From Castanea sativa (Eukaryota; Streptophyta; Magnoliopsida; Fagales; Fagaceae), in assembly GCF_040712315.1 (NCBI RefSeq), contig NC_134015.1, positions 5,603,945 through 5,667,944 of the forward strand: a stretch of DNA of 64,000 bases. Direction: 5' to 3'. Positions 46,323 through 58,274 of this stretch are shown in pieces. Position 1 is the first letter of the stretch. Each line of letters starts with the position of its first letter. Position numbers and translations under genes: made by a program. The notes under the pieces were generated by a model. It had not been told where the DNA came from and ran no database searches. It worked only from the letters and a program-made list of their open reading frames with translations.

Positions 46323-48000
46323 TATATATGTATGTGCAGGTTTGTGTGAGCAACAAGAAATATACAACAAGTGAAGCTTCAGACTAAGAATGACATATTA
46401 GTTTGACATCCTAGGAAAAGATATGCTTACAGTGGGAAGGAAAAGTCTTGATAGAGTAAATTTCATTTGTGGGTCAATATCTGGTGGGAAGCGTAACAGA
46501 TGTGTCATTTTTCCAGCTTGGTTGCTGAAGAAACCAGGACCGGTAAAAAAAAAACCCCTCCCCACCTCTCTCTTTCAAGATATCCTACTCTCAATGCATA
46601 CATTTATATGGAATGTCAATGGTGTACTTGTGATTATAGTTACACACACATGATCTTTTTATGGCAAAGAGTCCCATTTATTCATATTTGCACAAAGTGC
46701 ACTCAATTACTCTATTCTTAATAAAGGATGAAGAATCAATCTTTCTTTGTGTGACAAATTTATAATTGACTTTAAGCCCTTAGAATCTTCATTACAAATA
46801 TTGACTCATGTAGATGGTTTGCTTCCATATGGTGTCTTATATTCAGTCAAAGAAAAACAAAAATGGCAGATGGATGAATTCATTCTCCTTTGTTGTTGCA
46901 TTGAAAACCATGTTATATTGTTTGTATCCCAAACTAAAATTTTTAAGACCTTAACTATTGCATCTTAATTGCTTTTACTTAATATTTGAATCAACTCAAC
47001 TAAGCCTTAATCCCAAGTAAATCTAATGTCCAAAGCTGAGGCCTTTCTTAACTTCTTAATTTTTACAGAGTTACAACTCATGGATAGATGCTCAAAAGCA
47101 ATTGCCTGGAAGGCCTGCATAAATCCAAAAGAACTTAGTTTTGGTGATGATTATGTACAGGACTTGAATTTTCTAGCAAATAATGTTATGAATTCAAAAC
47201 TTGAAGACAAACTTAATTTTTACGGAGTTACAACTAATGGAAGGATGCTCAAAAGCAATTTCCTTGAAGACTTGCATAAATCTAAAAGAACTTAGTTTTG
47301 GTGATGATTATGTACAAGACTTGAATTTTTTAGCAAATGATGTTGTGAACTCAAAACTTGAAGACAAACTTGATAATTGGTGGTTTGGAGATGTATCAAT
47401 TCTTTAAATAGATCAATTTAATGAAGTCATTCAAACTATTAAAAGTAAAGGGCTGAGATCACAGTTTGTAGGATCATGAAGAGCTCATTGGTGCAAAATG
47501 CTTTCTTGAATCATTTTTGGGCTTCACAATTTGGCTCCCAAACATCTAAACCCACAATTACAAAGAGTTACAACTAAATGCTTGTTTAATGTGCTCCATG
47601 TGGCAAAAATTTTAGTTTTTTGCAATTTTCTCTACACCTATGCTAGAAAGAATTGATTCCATGTTGGAGCTGTGTCATCTTCCAGATCTCTTGGTTAAGA
47701 ATTATGGAGACAATGATGTTGTGGGCATTGTTATAAGGGTGGTTGAATCTTATGTTTATTTTCTTTCAAGCAAACCCGCACCAAAAATATTTGCTATTGG
47801 AAGATTTATAGATGGTTATCTTATGCTAGTTGCAGGGGATGAGAACCTCAGTGCTATAAGTTTTTAGTCACTTGCAGAATCAATGCCAAAAGATGATCAG
47901 CAGTGTGATAAAACCTATATACTCTATAGAACCATTGACATGTATCTCAATGTATGGAATGTTGAAGTTGGTTTAAAAGAAAAAACACATGTGCTTGCAT
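46323..48000 (+). pseudogene. NPH3-family pseudogene, copy C
   Basis: It is the partner of 8716-10494. The best part is 47640-47867 (MLERIDSMLE...LPDLLVKNYGD...GRFIDGYLMLVAGDENL), stopped by TAG at 47865 but readable beyond as SLAESMPKDDQQCD and LYRTIDMYLNVW. At 47380-47470 there is a WWFGDVSIL.IDQFNEVI block with an in-frame stop. A 157-bp internal tandem duplication (units from 47056 and 47213) repeats the CSKAI(A/S)...C.N.KELSFGDDYVQDLNFLAN block. The gene would be a BTB/NPH3-type CUL3 adaptor; no BTB domain is recognised here. The LINE lies just upstream. Confidence 0.72.
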
Positions 48001-48480
48001 AGCTATTGAGTCTTATATGTGTCATGGTTATGACTGTTTAGCCCAAAGAATAAGAGATATGGAAGAAGTAAAGTGGACTGAAAACTTGGTTAATTTTTAA
48101 TATCTTAACACAAATGTCCACAAGCCCAAACTCCTACCATCCTTCATACAGTAATATGCTCAGTGTGTGGTTGAGTACCCTCTCGGCCAAGCCTGAACTA
48201 CGCCTAAAAATTCAATATTCAGAAGCTTGGGCTCAGGATTTTTGGCTAGGAATGGGCTACACCATGTAAGTTGTAACTCTTTTAGACTCCTCTAAAGAAA
48301 ATGTGGAAAACTATGCATTAGGCCCATTGACTTTCAAGTCCTTTAGTCATTCACTCTAACCCCAATCCAAGTACTTTGGAAGAGTGACATTTATCTCATA
48401 TTCCCTTCACCTTAGTAGCTAAATCAAATGAGTTAAATAAATCTCAAGAGACAAAGTAACTCCTTTAGGGATGAGCATGC
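48000..48480. repeat. Dispersed repeat R1, copy 7
   Basis: It has the same position and order as R1 copy 1 in unit A, with a ~45-bp internal deletion near 48090. Confidence 0.7.
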
Positions 48481-49620
48481 ATTACTATAAATAAATAAAA
48501 AATAAAAAGAATTTGCTGTTATATTGCATCTCCATAAATTATCTAGACTTTAGAGGTAAATAAATAAAGATCTCTAAAATAGATTGGTTACAAATTTATT
48601 TTATTCAAGAGGTTTGAGTTCCTTTTTTTTTTTTTTTTTTTATCAAACAAAACTAACTTCAAATCTTGTGCTATCACCTGACAAATAAAAGCATTTGCAA
48701 TTTCAGAAGTGGGTCTTAAGAACCAAGAGAAACAGCTAGATTTGATTCCTTTGAAACCTTTGAAACTGAGAGAGATCCAGGCATTCGCCTTCATCTGAGT
48801 TCATAAGATAGAGGCCTATAAAGATTGACCCATATAATTGACCATTGGACCTCATGCCCTGTAGCATTGACTTAAAACCTTGCTATAACATTTCGGTCAT
48901 CATGTTATTCTATTTTTGGGCTCAATAAATATAGGAACTCAAACATTTTTCAGTGTAATTAATAGTACATAATAAAAATAACATAAACACTAAGCACAAA
49001 TTAAACTGACAAAAATAGTGTAAAAATATTATAAAATAATTTGTAACTGTAACATTCCTCTCGAGTGAGTGTTTTAAGAATTAAAAGTTCTTGAAGCAAT
49101 TCAAACATCTTTTTTTTCCCAAAAAAAAAAAAAAAATTCAAACATCCTTTAACCAGATCTTTCAGCGCTTTTTTATGGACACCTCTATTGCTTAGGATGG
49201 ATCATACTACGACAATTCTCGCAGACAGCTTCCCATTATAAAGTCATCCAACAATATCTAGAAACATCATAATCATGAACCAGAGCAAATGGTACATACG
49301 TGATACAACCAAAAAAAAGGATCATATATCATTACTTCTAAGTATATGTACAATATTACTAAGATATGTCACCAAAAACAGGAATGTCATTCTATCAATT
49401 ATCTCTCAATTTCCTTGACTATTCCCTTCTTTCTTTTCTATCTTTGAAAAACCCAAATAACATACACAAGGGTATTTCCATTTCCTTTCATTTCATTTCA
49501 TTTAATCAAAGAAAAAGTAAAAAAAGTAAGCTAAAAGGACAATATTAAAAGGTATATTTGTTGGTTGGGGTTACTGGTAACTGGTAAGTGGTTAGGGTCC
49601 TCTTTATCTTATCAACATCT
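48480..49620. other. Non-coding tract between R1 and the GATA gene (unit C)
   Basis: It is paralogous to 11000-12080. It has a T-run near 48624 and a T/A-run near 49108-49137. The part nearest 49639 is probably the GATA 3' UTR. No gene is seen. Confidence 0.55.
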
Positions 49621-49638
49621 TGTTGTGTGTTTCCACCT

Positions 49639-51032
49639 TTATGCAAAAACAGAACCACAGGACAATGCCATCAAACACACAGCAGCTTGTTCCTCCTCCT
49701 TCAACTTCCTCCTCCTCTGGCACCTCTGTTTCTTCATCACTGATGGTAACCTTTGCAGCAAGAAATCATTTCCCAAAGCCATTAATTTTGTCTTCAAAGA
49801 CTCTCTCAGATTTTTGCCACCATTGCCAACAGCTTTAGCAGTGGATGTGGTTGTGACATTGGGGTTGGATTTGGTGGCAGTGGTAGTAGCACGAGCATTT
49901 GATCTATATTTTTTCCTATATGATACATGACTCAAACCCATCATAGAATTCCTCCTCTTTCTGTCCCTGATCCCACAGGCATTACACAGTGACTGAAAAA
50001 ACAACAAACAAAAAGACCCATTACCCAAAATCACAAACACGCATCACAAAATGACAAACAAAGAAAACTAATCTCAGATTGTTAAAAAAAAAAAAACAAA
50101 CAAACTACTAACTAAGAAGACTAAATAACCAAATTGAGAAGGCTAAAAAGTTAAAAATTCAATAAGAAATTCAGATAAGAAATCAGTATAAAAGAAGGCA
50201 TACTGAAATGGCCAAAGGTTCCTGGGGATTGGCTTAAGAAAGAGTATAATTATAAATCAGTCACTAAGAAAAGAGAGACCCAAGTATCAAAGTCACAAAT
50301 CGACAAAAACTGAAGGTGAAGTCCCAAATGATGACCGAGGAAACTAGAAATAAAATTAGAAACCCTTTAAATCACAAGCATAAACCCAGAATAATCAGAG
50401 TAAAATTATATGAGAATAGTGAGTTACTTCGAAAATATTAAAATAACATGTATAATTTTTTTATTTTTTAAGTGAGAAACAGTAGGGGGACCCATTGATC
50501 CAAACCATAAAACCAAGTCAAACATATTTCAAGCAAAAAAAGTGTACAATAACCAGCTTGATAGGAATTGAAGTGACCAAAAAGACTAAAGACCCATATG
50601 AGTCAAAATCAAAAACCCCAAATGGAGAAATGAGTGACACACAGAAATAGTGACTGAAAATATCAAAAACTAGAAAAACCCCACAACTCAAAATCAAAAA
50701 CTCATCAATCAGGCAAAAAGGTTTTGGAGGTGGGGAAAATCACCTTGGGCCCAGCTGGCCCACCTCTCCACAAGGGTGTCTTTGTGGTCTTGCAAACAGT
50801 ACAGCACTTCTTGTTCTCAATCACTTCCACAGACAATGATTCCTGAATAATAATAACACCAACATTAGCAGATGTTACCATCTTTAATGCCAAACAAACC
50901 CATACAGAAAGCAAAAAAAAATTACAGTTCTCTTTTTTTTCTTTTTCTTTTTTCAAATGCAGAAAAAGCAAAGAAACAAGCTTTCTAGTCACTCTATATT
51001 CAAAAACTCACCTTTTCACTAAGATCCATCAT
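49639..51032 (-). CDS. B-class (LLM-type) GATA zinc-finger transcription factor, 157 aa, 3 exons
   Basis: Exons on the minus strand are 51032-51012, 50842-50744 and 49992-49639, all with GT-AG introns and phase 0. The spliced protein starts MMDLSEK. The class IV finger CX2CX18CX2C uses Cys21, Cys24, Cys43 and Cys46, with TPLWRGGP in the loop; intron 2 splits the finger between Lys40 and Ser41. A basic tail (RKRRNS, then YRKKYRSN) follows, then a Ser/Thr-rich stretch and the C-terminal motif AAVCLMALSCG, which resembles the LLM domain of Arabidopsis GATA15/16/17 (here Cys-Leu-Met). These nuclear factors bind GATA sites and act in greening, cytokinin and light responses. The length fits the group. 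The 5' UTR is GA-rich and a G-box (51437-51442) lies about 400 bp upstream. Exon 3 is duplicated at 12103-12471. Confidence 0.9.
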
Positions 51033-51445
51033 GCACATCAGAGAGAAAGAGAGTAGAGGGTTTTGAAGGTTACAGTGATACAAGCTCTATAACAAGTGTG
51101 AGAAAACCCAAATCATTTCTTGAAAAAACAGAGAGAAAACAGAGAGAAACAGAGGAACTCATAAAACCAAAAAAAGAAAGCCCAAAACCCAAAAAGGAAT
51201 TATACCCAAAAACCAGGATAGAGAGAGATACTAAATAGGACCTACATGCAAATGAGAGAGACAAAATGGGTTTTAGAGAGAGAGGGTTCAGTGGACATGC
51301 TCAAAAACCCTAAGGCAAGGGTTTATTTTTTGTGGGGTTGAGGAAATGACTAAAATGGCCTTGGTTTGGCAAATACTTTTGGTGGTAGCACAGGGCACAC
51401 CGCCAAATTTTCTGTGAGGTGTGGGCCTGTGGGGACCACGTGTCA
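51033..51445 (-). promoter_or_regulatory. GATA gene 5' region: GA-rich leader and G-box
   Basis: On the plus strand the leader is rich in AGAGAGA and TCTCTC-type tracts (51040-51285). CACGTG occurs at 51437-51442 within CCACGTGTCAGC, a typical G-box context for bZIP or PIF-type regulators. The regulatory role is inferred. Confidence 0.5.
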
Positions 51446-54400
51446 GCATGCACGAGTGTATGGTGGGTAATAATATATTGTGTCACTATCAGTATCAGCA
51501 ATGGCTGCACTGCAGAACCGTACACATAATGTAATATGGGGCTCATGGTTATTGTATTGTATTGTATTGCTTTTATGAAATTTGATTCTAATAAGAATAA
51601 AATTTAATGTTTATTGTTTTGATTTTTTAAGCTATGGATGGATATATGATTGTGTTGGAAAACCCCAGACGGCTGAAATGTTTTATATAACAATATGGTT
51701 TCTTGTTGCTACTGATAAGTTTGGAGTTTCTTCTTCTTCTTCTTCTTTTTTGTAGAGAGTAACAAACATTTTTGGGAGTGGAATTGAGAAAGAAACATAG
51801 TATTAAAAACACATTTCACAACCCTTTCGGCCCCAAAAGATTTTATAAGGAAATGTTAATAGCTCCACACTTCAAAACCATGAATTTTACACTTTTGGGG
51901 AAACTTTATAAGAAAACATGGACATTACAAATTGATTTTATAATAACAAATAGGTTTTGTAGCTCAATGATATATCCAACTCTAGTTTGCGTTTGATTTG
52001 GGATTTCATTCCTAGCTTAGTGTTAATTTATGGGTCTTTGGCCAAGAAAAATGAGAGAAATGTTAATGGTTCCACATTTTTAAACCATGAATGTTACACT
52101 TGAGAATAACATCTATCAATATGAAGACAATTAATAAGAACCGTTTGTATATTGCCTTGCCTAAAGAATAAGCTCGATTTGTTTAAATATTGTCTTACTC
52201 TTTATCCCAGCCTGACAAGTCTTGATGAGACCACTGAACAATAGGGTTAGTTATATAATATATTTGATAAATTTACAACACTCTAAATGGTTTAATAGAA
52301 AAGGTTTTTCATGGATAAATACAATATGTGATCCTTCTTTAGTCTCAAAAGTTCACAGAACCAACAATGGTTGCAAAATTAGGATATAGGAAAAGAAAAA
52401 TTAAGCGTTGCAATGCAATGATAGGATGTGCAAGAACTAAAAGAAACCGTGTGACCAGCTATATCCCAAGAACCTTTTTTTGGGTGAGGTAGTGGATAAA
52501 GTAGGGACAAAAAAAGGGAATGATGCAGAAAAAAAATGGACAAAATGTGGCCAGATTATCAGGGTTACACAATGGAAGACAAAGCTCTAGTCTCTAGTAC
52601 ACCAATACACACCATCTTCCTTTGTCTTTGCGATCAGACAAAAAGCCTCCAAACCTTTATGGACCACCAAAGCTCACTTCAGCCATACTCTTTTTTTAGT
52701 ACTGTATTTGTTTTTGGTGGATAATATACACTATATAGTTAATAGAGCACCGCATTCTTATTGTCTAGCAAAAGGCCCTGAAAAAGAGATTGCGTTATGG
52801 TCTTAACTCTTGAGCTCTCTCCCCTATGCATATGTGCAAATACCCAAGGTGGATTCCATGCCTACATATCTGATTCAATAATAAATGGGCAACTTCCAAT
52901 CTTAGGCAATTGTCTTCTAATAATGTCAATTGTAATAGCAGGTTTTTTTTGTTTTGTTTTTCAAATACCAGTCGTGCTAGTTTTTTTTTTTTTTTGATAA
53001 TTTATGAGCATATACTGATATACCCTCATTTTACAATCTCAAATTTAAATTTGTATAATTAAATTCAAACACATAATTAAGTACAGCAGCTCAATTTTTT
53101 CAATAATTCAAATATGGTTGCATTGATCAAACTCTTAAAGTGCAGCACCTAAAGCATTGTGCATAAATTTTGAGCTTCTTATATAATTTCGACAACAAAA
53201 TGTAGTGTGATATTTCTGATTTGACAATTAAAAAAGGGATGTATATTGATGTAAAGATATAGTGTGTCATTCTTATACAAAAATATAGATTCTTTCTTTT
53301 ATATAAGAATATGTTAATAAGTACTCAGATAAACTCGTTAAGGAGGAATTAAGCAAGTCCCACTATATTAGAAGTAACAAAAGTAAATAAATAAATACTT
53401 TTTTAACTAAATATAATCTGACTCACTATAAAATGTTAATAGATTGTAATAATAATAAAATCAATCTTAACAAATACACTTCAAATATGATCCTATTTAT
53501 ATTTGAACTTTTCTTTCTTTCGTTTTTTTGCTATCATTAGTAAAATAACATGATTTGGATAGATTCGAACCTACAATTTGACTCATGCTAAGGAGAATAT
53601 AAATCATTTGTGCCACTTTTTGTGTTCCATTTTTTTCTAAACAAATCACAACTAGTTATGTATTTTTTGGACGAAGTTTGGCTCCAAGCCGATTTTCCAA
53701 TTCATTACATGCGATTTATAAGACTATTTATGTGTATTATTAGAACAAATTACATGACTTGTTAAAAAAATCATGTAGCACACAGTCTCTTTATTTGCCA
53801 CATCATAAGCTAGAACAAGATAATTACAAACCAGTTTGGAGCCAATTTTTTTTTCTTTATCCTTTTTATTTTTCTTATAAAATAACTAATATTTAAAATG
53901 AAAATTAAAAAAAAAATCAGAGACATAACAAATGGTAATTGGTATAATATAAAGTGAACATAAAAAAATGGTAAATAAAATTTGTATTGTGCTAATTGGG
54001 TCGATGGTCTATTCAAATCATTACACTTAAGCCTAAATTGTGAAAACATATTTCCTATTCAAAAACAATAGGGACAAAACGTGACTAGCTGATAGAGTAG
54101 AGGTAACAGAATGAATAAGAAAGAAAGCTTTCTTTTGCATTGGTTGACAAGAGTTAAAGGACCTTAACCGTTCCAAAAGAGGACAACAATAAACCAAAAC
54201 TCTTTTGGCTTCCCAATATTTTAACTGTAATGCTTGGGAACAATATTTTCCTGTTGAAAATAGTGGACTATGAGTGATTGATAGTGTTGGGTCGATCTAA
54301 AAATAATTGTATCTAACAAGACTAACATTCATAGTCGATGATTTAAATAAGTTTTTAAGTGTAAAAAAGATTGTGTACACATATTAATCATATTTTAATT

Positions 54401-55760
54401 ACATCATGCTCAAAATAGAACACCACAATGCGTTGCAAAACTATAAATTTAGGCCTGAAAAAGAGGTTTTGGTCTGGTATGAGGCTCAATCTCTAATGAA
54501 GCAAATCAGGTTGGTCAATAGGCTGCTTTTCACTTCCCCATAATACAGACCAATTAAGTCCCAATGCCCATCAAAAGAAGTGCCTTGAAATCTCTCTCTC
54601 GGTCTCACCCTGGCTGTCACTAGACAGTGTGTGAGTGTGCTTAGAGGAGAAAAGCTGAGACTTTCCTCGATAACATGAAATCATGCATGAAATTATATCT
54701 CTGTTCGCTTCTCATGTACCAAGGATGTGGACAGAATAATTTATGCTTATATGATCGGTTCCTATTTTTGTGATTAAAAAGAAAGGAAAATCATTTAGCA
54801 AAAAAAAAAATGAAAAGAAAGGAAAGTCAGAAAATGTTTTTTTTTTTTTACTGTTAACAAGCGCGCGTTTGTCAAGGTTCCCTGATCCTACGTAATAAAA
54901 AAAATTTTAAAAAAAAGTTAAGCTTACAGAATAAAAAAATAAAATAAAAAGACAAAAATATTTATAAAATTGAAAAAAAAAATTGCAAAAAAATTTAACA
55001 AAAATTATTGTTAACGAGACCGCACGTTAACACAAGCCAAAAAGAAAAAACCAAAGACTAATGCTTTATTTTTTTTGTTGAGAAACAAATAAGGACTAAT
55101 GCTGATCCCCCAATTAAAGAAAAAAGTTAATAGGTTAAGTTTAGCTTTATATCATTTTTATATGAACTATTTATTTACATTAAATTTATTAATGCTGAAC
55201 CTCAAAAACTTTATTAATGCTAATTAAATTATCTCATTTCAATAATTATGTTTAAAAAAATAAATTACACTTTTTATCCTTTAAATTTTTGCATTATTTT
55301 TATTGTAGCATTTTATTTTTCACAATTTTTATTTTATACCTTTATATTTGATCCCGTTTTCATATTGGTTATGTCATTTGATACTTTCGATAATATGAAT
55401 GTTAAGCATCAAATAAATAGCATCCACAAGCATGTCACACATAAAATACAAGTGTCACCAGATTACTAATGGTTTAGACTTTGGAGGGTTATTCTTTCAA
55501 CTCAGCCTCGCAAAGTTAGATTGAGAAATTTCCAACCTAATACAAATCATTGTGTAAAATCCAACCCAACCCACCTAGTTTGGGTTTGGTCTTGTACTTA
55601 CATATTTCATGCTTTGGGCTTTCTACTATTTAAACATTTTTTAAAGTAATTAATGCAATTCACATAATATGCTTAAATTATATTAAAAATTCATCAAAAT
55701 AATTTATCAAAATACCAAATTAAATCAAACTTAAAAATCAAAATATGGGTAATAAAAGAA

Positions 55761-55803
<43 letters not shown>

Positions 55804-57600
55804 CGGGTTGGTCAAATGGGCTGAAAAACTACTAATCTAAACCACGACCCAACCCAAGGCATCAAGACCAATATGAAAACAAAATAAAAATGAAGAGCCA
55901 AATTAAAATTTCGAAATGAAAATGATCCAAAAATAAATAAATTCAATCTTTAATTGTCAAAAGTGTACCTGAGTCTATAAAAAATTATGACCATTTTTGT
56001 GTGCAGATTTATTAATAACTTAAAATATGATTTTCTTCAATAATTTATTATGAGTCCATGTTTGACTTATAAATAATAATAATAATAATTTCAAAGCCTA
56101 ATGACATCACTCAAACAAGTTATAGGAGTAGCTATAGAGGAAAAGTTCTTAGCTCCAAGTCCAATCTGCTTATGGGGTAACTTGAGGAATGACTCGAACA
56201 TTGTAGACTTCAATATACATCTATTTCATTCCCTAACAGCATAATTTATCTCTCATGGCAGAGTCATTGGTTACGACTGGATTAGATAGCAAAGTAACAC
56301 ACACATAATTGTACTGATTGCTCAGGTACTATTTTTTTTAACAAAGAATCCGCATGTAGCTGGTAAACTTTTTAAGATGGATGCCATGATTGTTTTGGAG
56401 AGAACACAATTATTAACGACTTTTATTAGTTTATTTTATTCGAACACTCCCTGCTACTATGTTTAATACTGTTTGCTTTTGATATTTCGGATGAGTTTGA
56501 GACAGTTATTTGATTTGTATCCCTCGACCACCCCATATATTCGAGAGGATTGTCATGGATTACAAAAGCAAAATATTGATGTCCTCCTCTCTTTACTACT
56601 TAGTCTATTATAGAAAACATAACAATTCAACCATTTAGAACAGAGCACATTGTCGAGAAATTTCTCAAGAGCTATTTGTAATAATTGATAATATCTTTAA
56701 GAAACAAAAAGTTAATAATTGAACAAAAACAGTGTCCAACTAAGCCTAGAGTTATGAGTTATGAGACAGCATTGATTGTATTATACCTACGAAAATATGA
56801 AGAGTCCCTTTAATCCACTTTCCATGCGATTATCAGATTAACCAACCTCCTCCAGCCTTACCAGGTCCTCATAAAAACAAGCACGATAACCAGTAATCAC
56901 AAAAGTTCAAAAAGTAAGAAAGGAATCCGTTTAAAAAATAAATAAATTTTAATTAGCGAAGAAAAAATAACTGTACTTGTGGAACATAGAGGATCAATAA
57001 GCAAATAGTTGCAATTTTGGAATACCGTACAACCAGATGACATTTTCTTTTCGTTGGATTCTTGAAGAATATAATGAATACCTTATACCGTGCTTGGGTA
57101 ATAGTAAATACCACAAACCTAAACTAGACCCATTATAAACATTAAAATTAATTTTGGATTTTTATTTTAATGTTTTCAAACTTGATAAAATAGCAAGGTC
57201 CTTCAACAATCAAATGATCAACCCAAAAAAATAAATATCAGAATTAATTCAAAATCAAACTGAAATAACTTTTTAATCAAACCTAACACCTTCTAAAGCT
57301 TGTTCCTACACTACAGCAACTTGGGAACTAAATGCTCCGTCAAAATTTTGAAGAATATACTTCGATAATTTAGCTACATGCAAAGATGAAGAGATCATAT
57401 TTCATTTAGCAAATCTTGTGTCAACAACAGAGGTTAACATAATTAATCTAATGCCTTCAAGGGGAAAAGGAAAAAATTCACAGTTCATACAAAATTTATT
57501 AACATATAACCTTTATAGCAAAGTAAAGTGCAGTACAAACGAAAGGAGGCAGACTAGAACTCTGATATCAATAAATATTAAGAAACTCTTTTCCTTCAAT
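51446..57600. other. Intergenic region between the GATA and importin-alpha genes
   Basis: About 6 kb of AT-rich DNA. I see short non-conserved frames, a TA microsatellite (about 55763-55798), scattered T- and A-runs, and CCAACCCAACCC / GGGTTTGG motifs near 55560 and 55850 that may be transposon remnants. No gene, tRNA or rRNA is recognised. Confidence 0.5.
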
Positions 57601-57699
57601 GAGTTTTAGACAACTTTTCATGTCAAACCAGTAAACGGTATACCCTAGGCAAATACATTTTCGACTCAAAGGGGGAGAAAAAATCATCACAACATACAA

Positions 57700-58274
57700 T
57701 GAACATAAAAATCCAGTATCCCTCATAACTACAAGTGTCTATAGAGTGAATTTGGTAGAACAAAAATCACCCCGCAACTGACAGACTCCGACTCCGTTCT
57801 ATGGCAAATAGAACAAATGAAACAACTTATGAGACTCAACATTGACTTCATGGGAGAGCCCAATCACCTGGAATAACAATTCCCCAAAAAGAGAACTCTG
57901 GCTCCTCAACTTTGTTGCAGCAACAAATTCTAGTTCTGTCATATAACCAATCCAAGTATCCCTCAACATCTTAATCCAGCCATTACCGACACTTGTGCCA
58001 GTCCAGCACCCCCATAAATCATGCACCAGACTGGACCAAAGAGGACCCAAACACGACAAGACACCTGACCTGACCCCAACTAATCCCTCGCCACCAAATA
58101 CTGCGATATTTTAAAAGAAAATATGTTAAGAGCATCAATTACAAAACATAGAGAAGCCATGCAAGCAAAGTTCAGATAGTTAACTCCAGAAATTTAATTG
58201 CACACTAACCAGAACAAAAGCTAATTGAAAAAAAATAAAACACAAGACATGAGAGAAATAGTATAAAGATACCT
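57700..58274 (-). other. Importin-alpha 3' UTR with a probable intron
   Basis: Directly after the stop codon, TGAAG|GTATCT offers a donor (58272/58271), and a pyrimidine-rich tract ending ATCGCAG offers an acceptor at 58101. The UTR intron would be 58101-58272 and UTR sequence continues below 58100. The 86-codon frame at 57799-58059 lies in this UTR and is not called. Confidence 0.45.

Larger units (their letters stand above)
34690..50090 (+). repeat. Segmental duplication unit C (partner: unit A)
   Basis: It has the same layout as 888-12560 but is longer because of the LINE (42394-46322) and a MITE (38787-38987). The duplication ends inside GATA intron 2 near 50090; the sequence beyond, with exons 2 and 1, has no copy in unit A. 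Confidence 0.85.

Noticed and set aside
51446..57600. Search for tRNA, rRNA or further genes in the intergenic region
   Set aside because: No cloverleaf A/B-box pair, rRNA block or convincing exon was seen by eye.
57799..58059. 86-codon minus-strand frame next to importin alpha
   Set aside because: It lies within the likely 3' UTR and shows no recognisable family.
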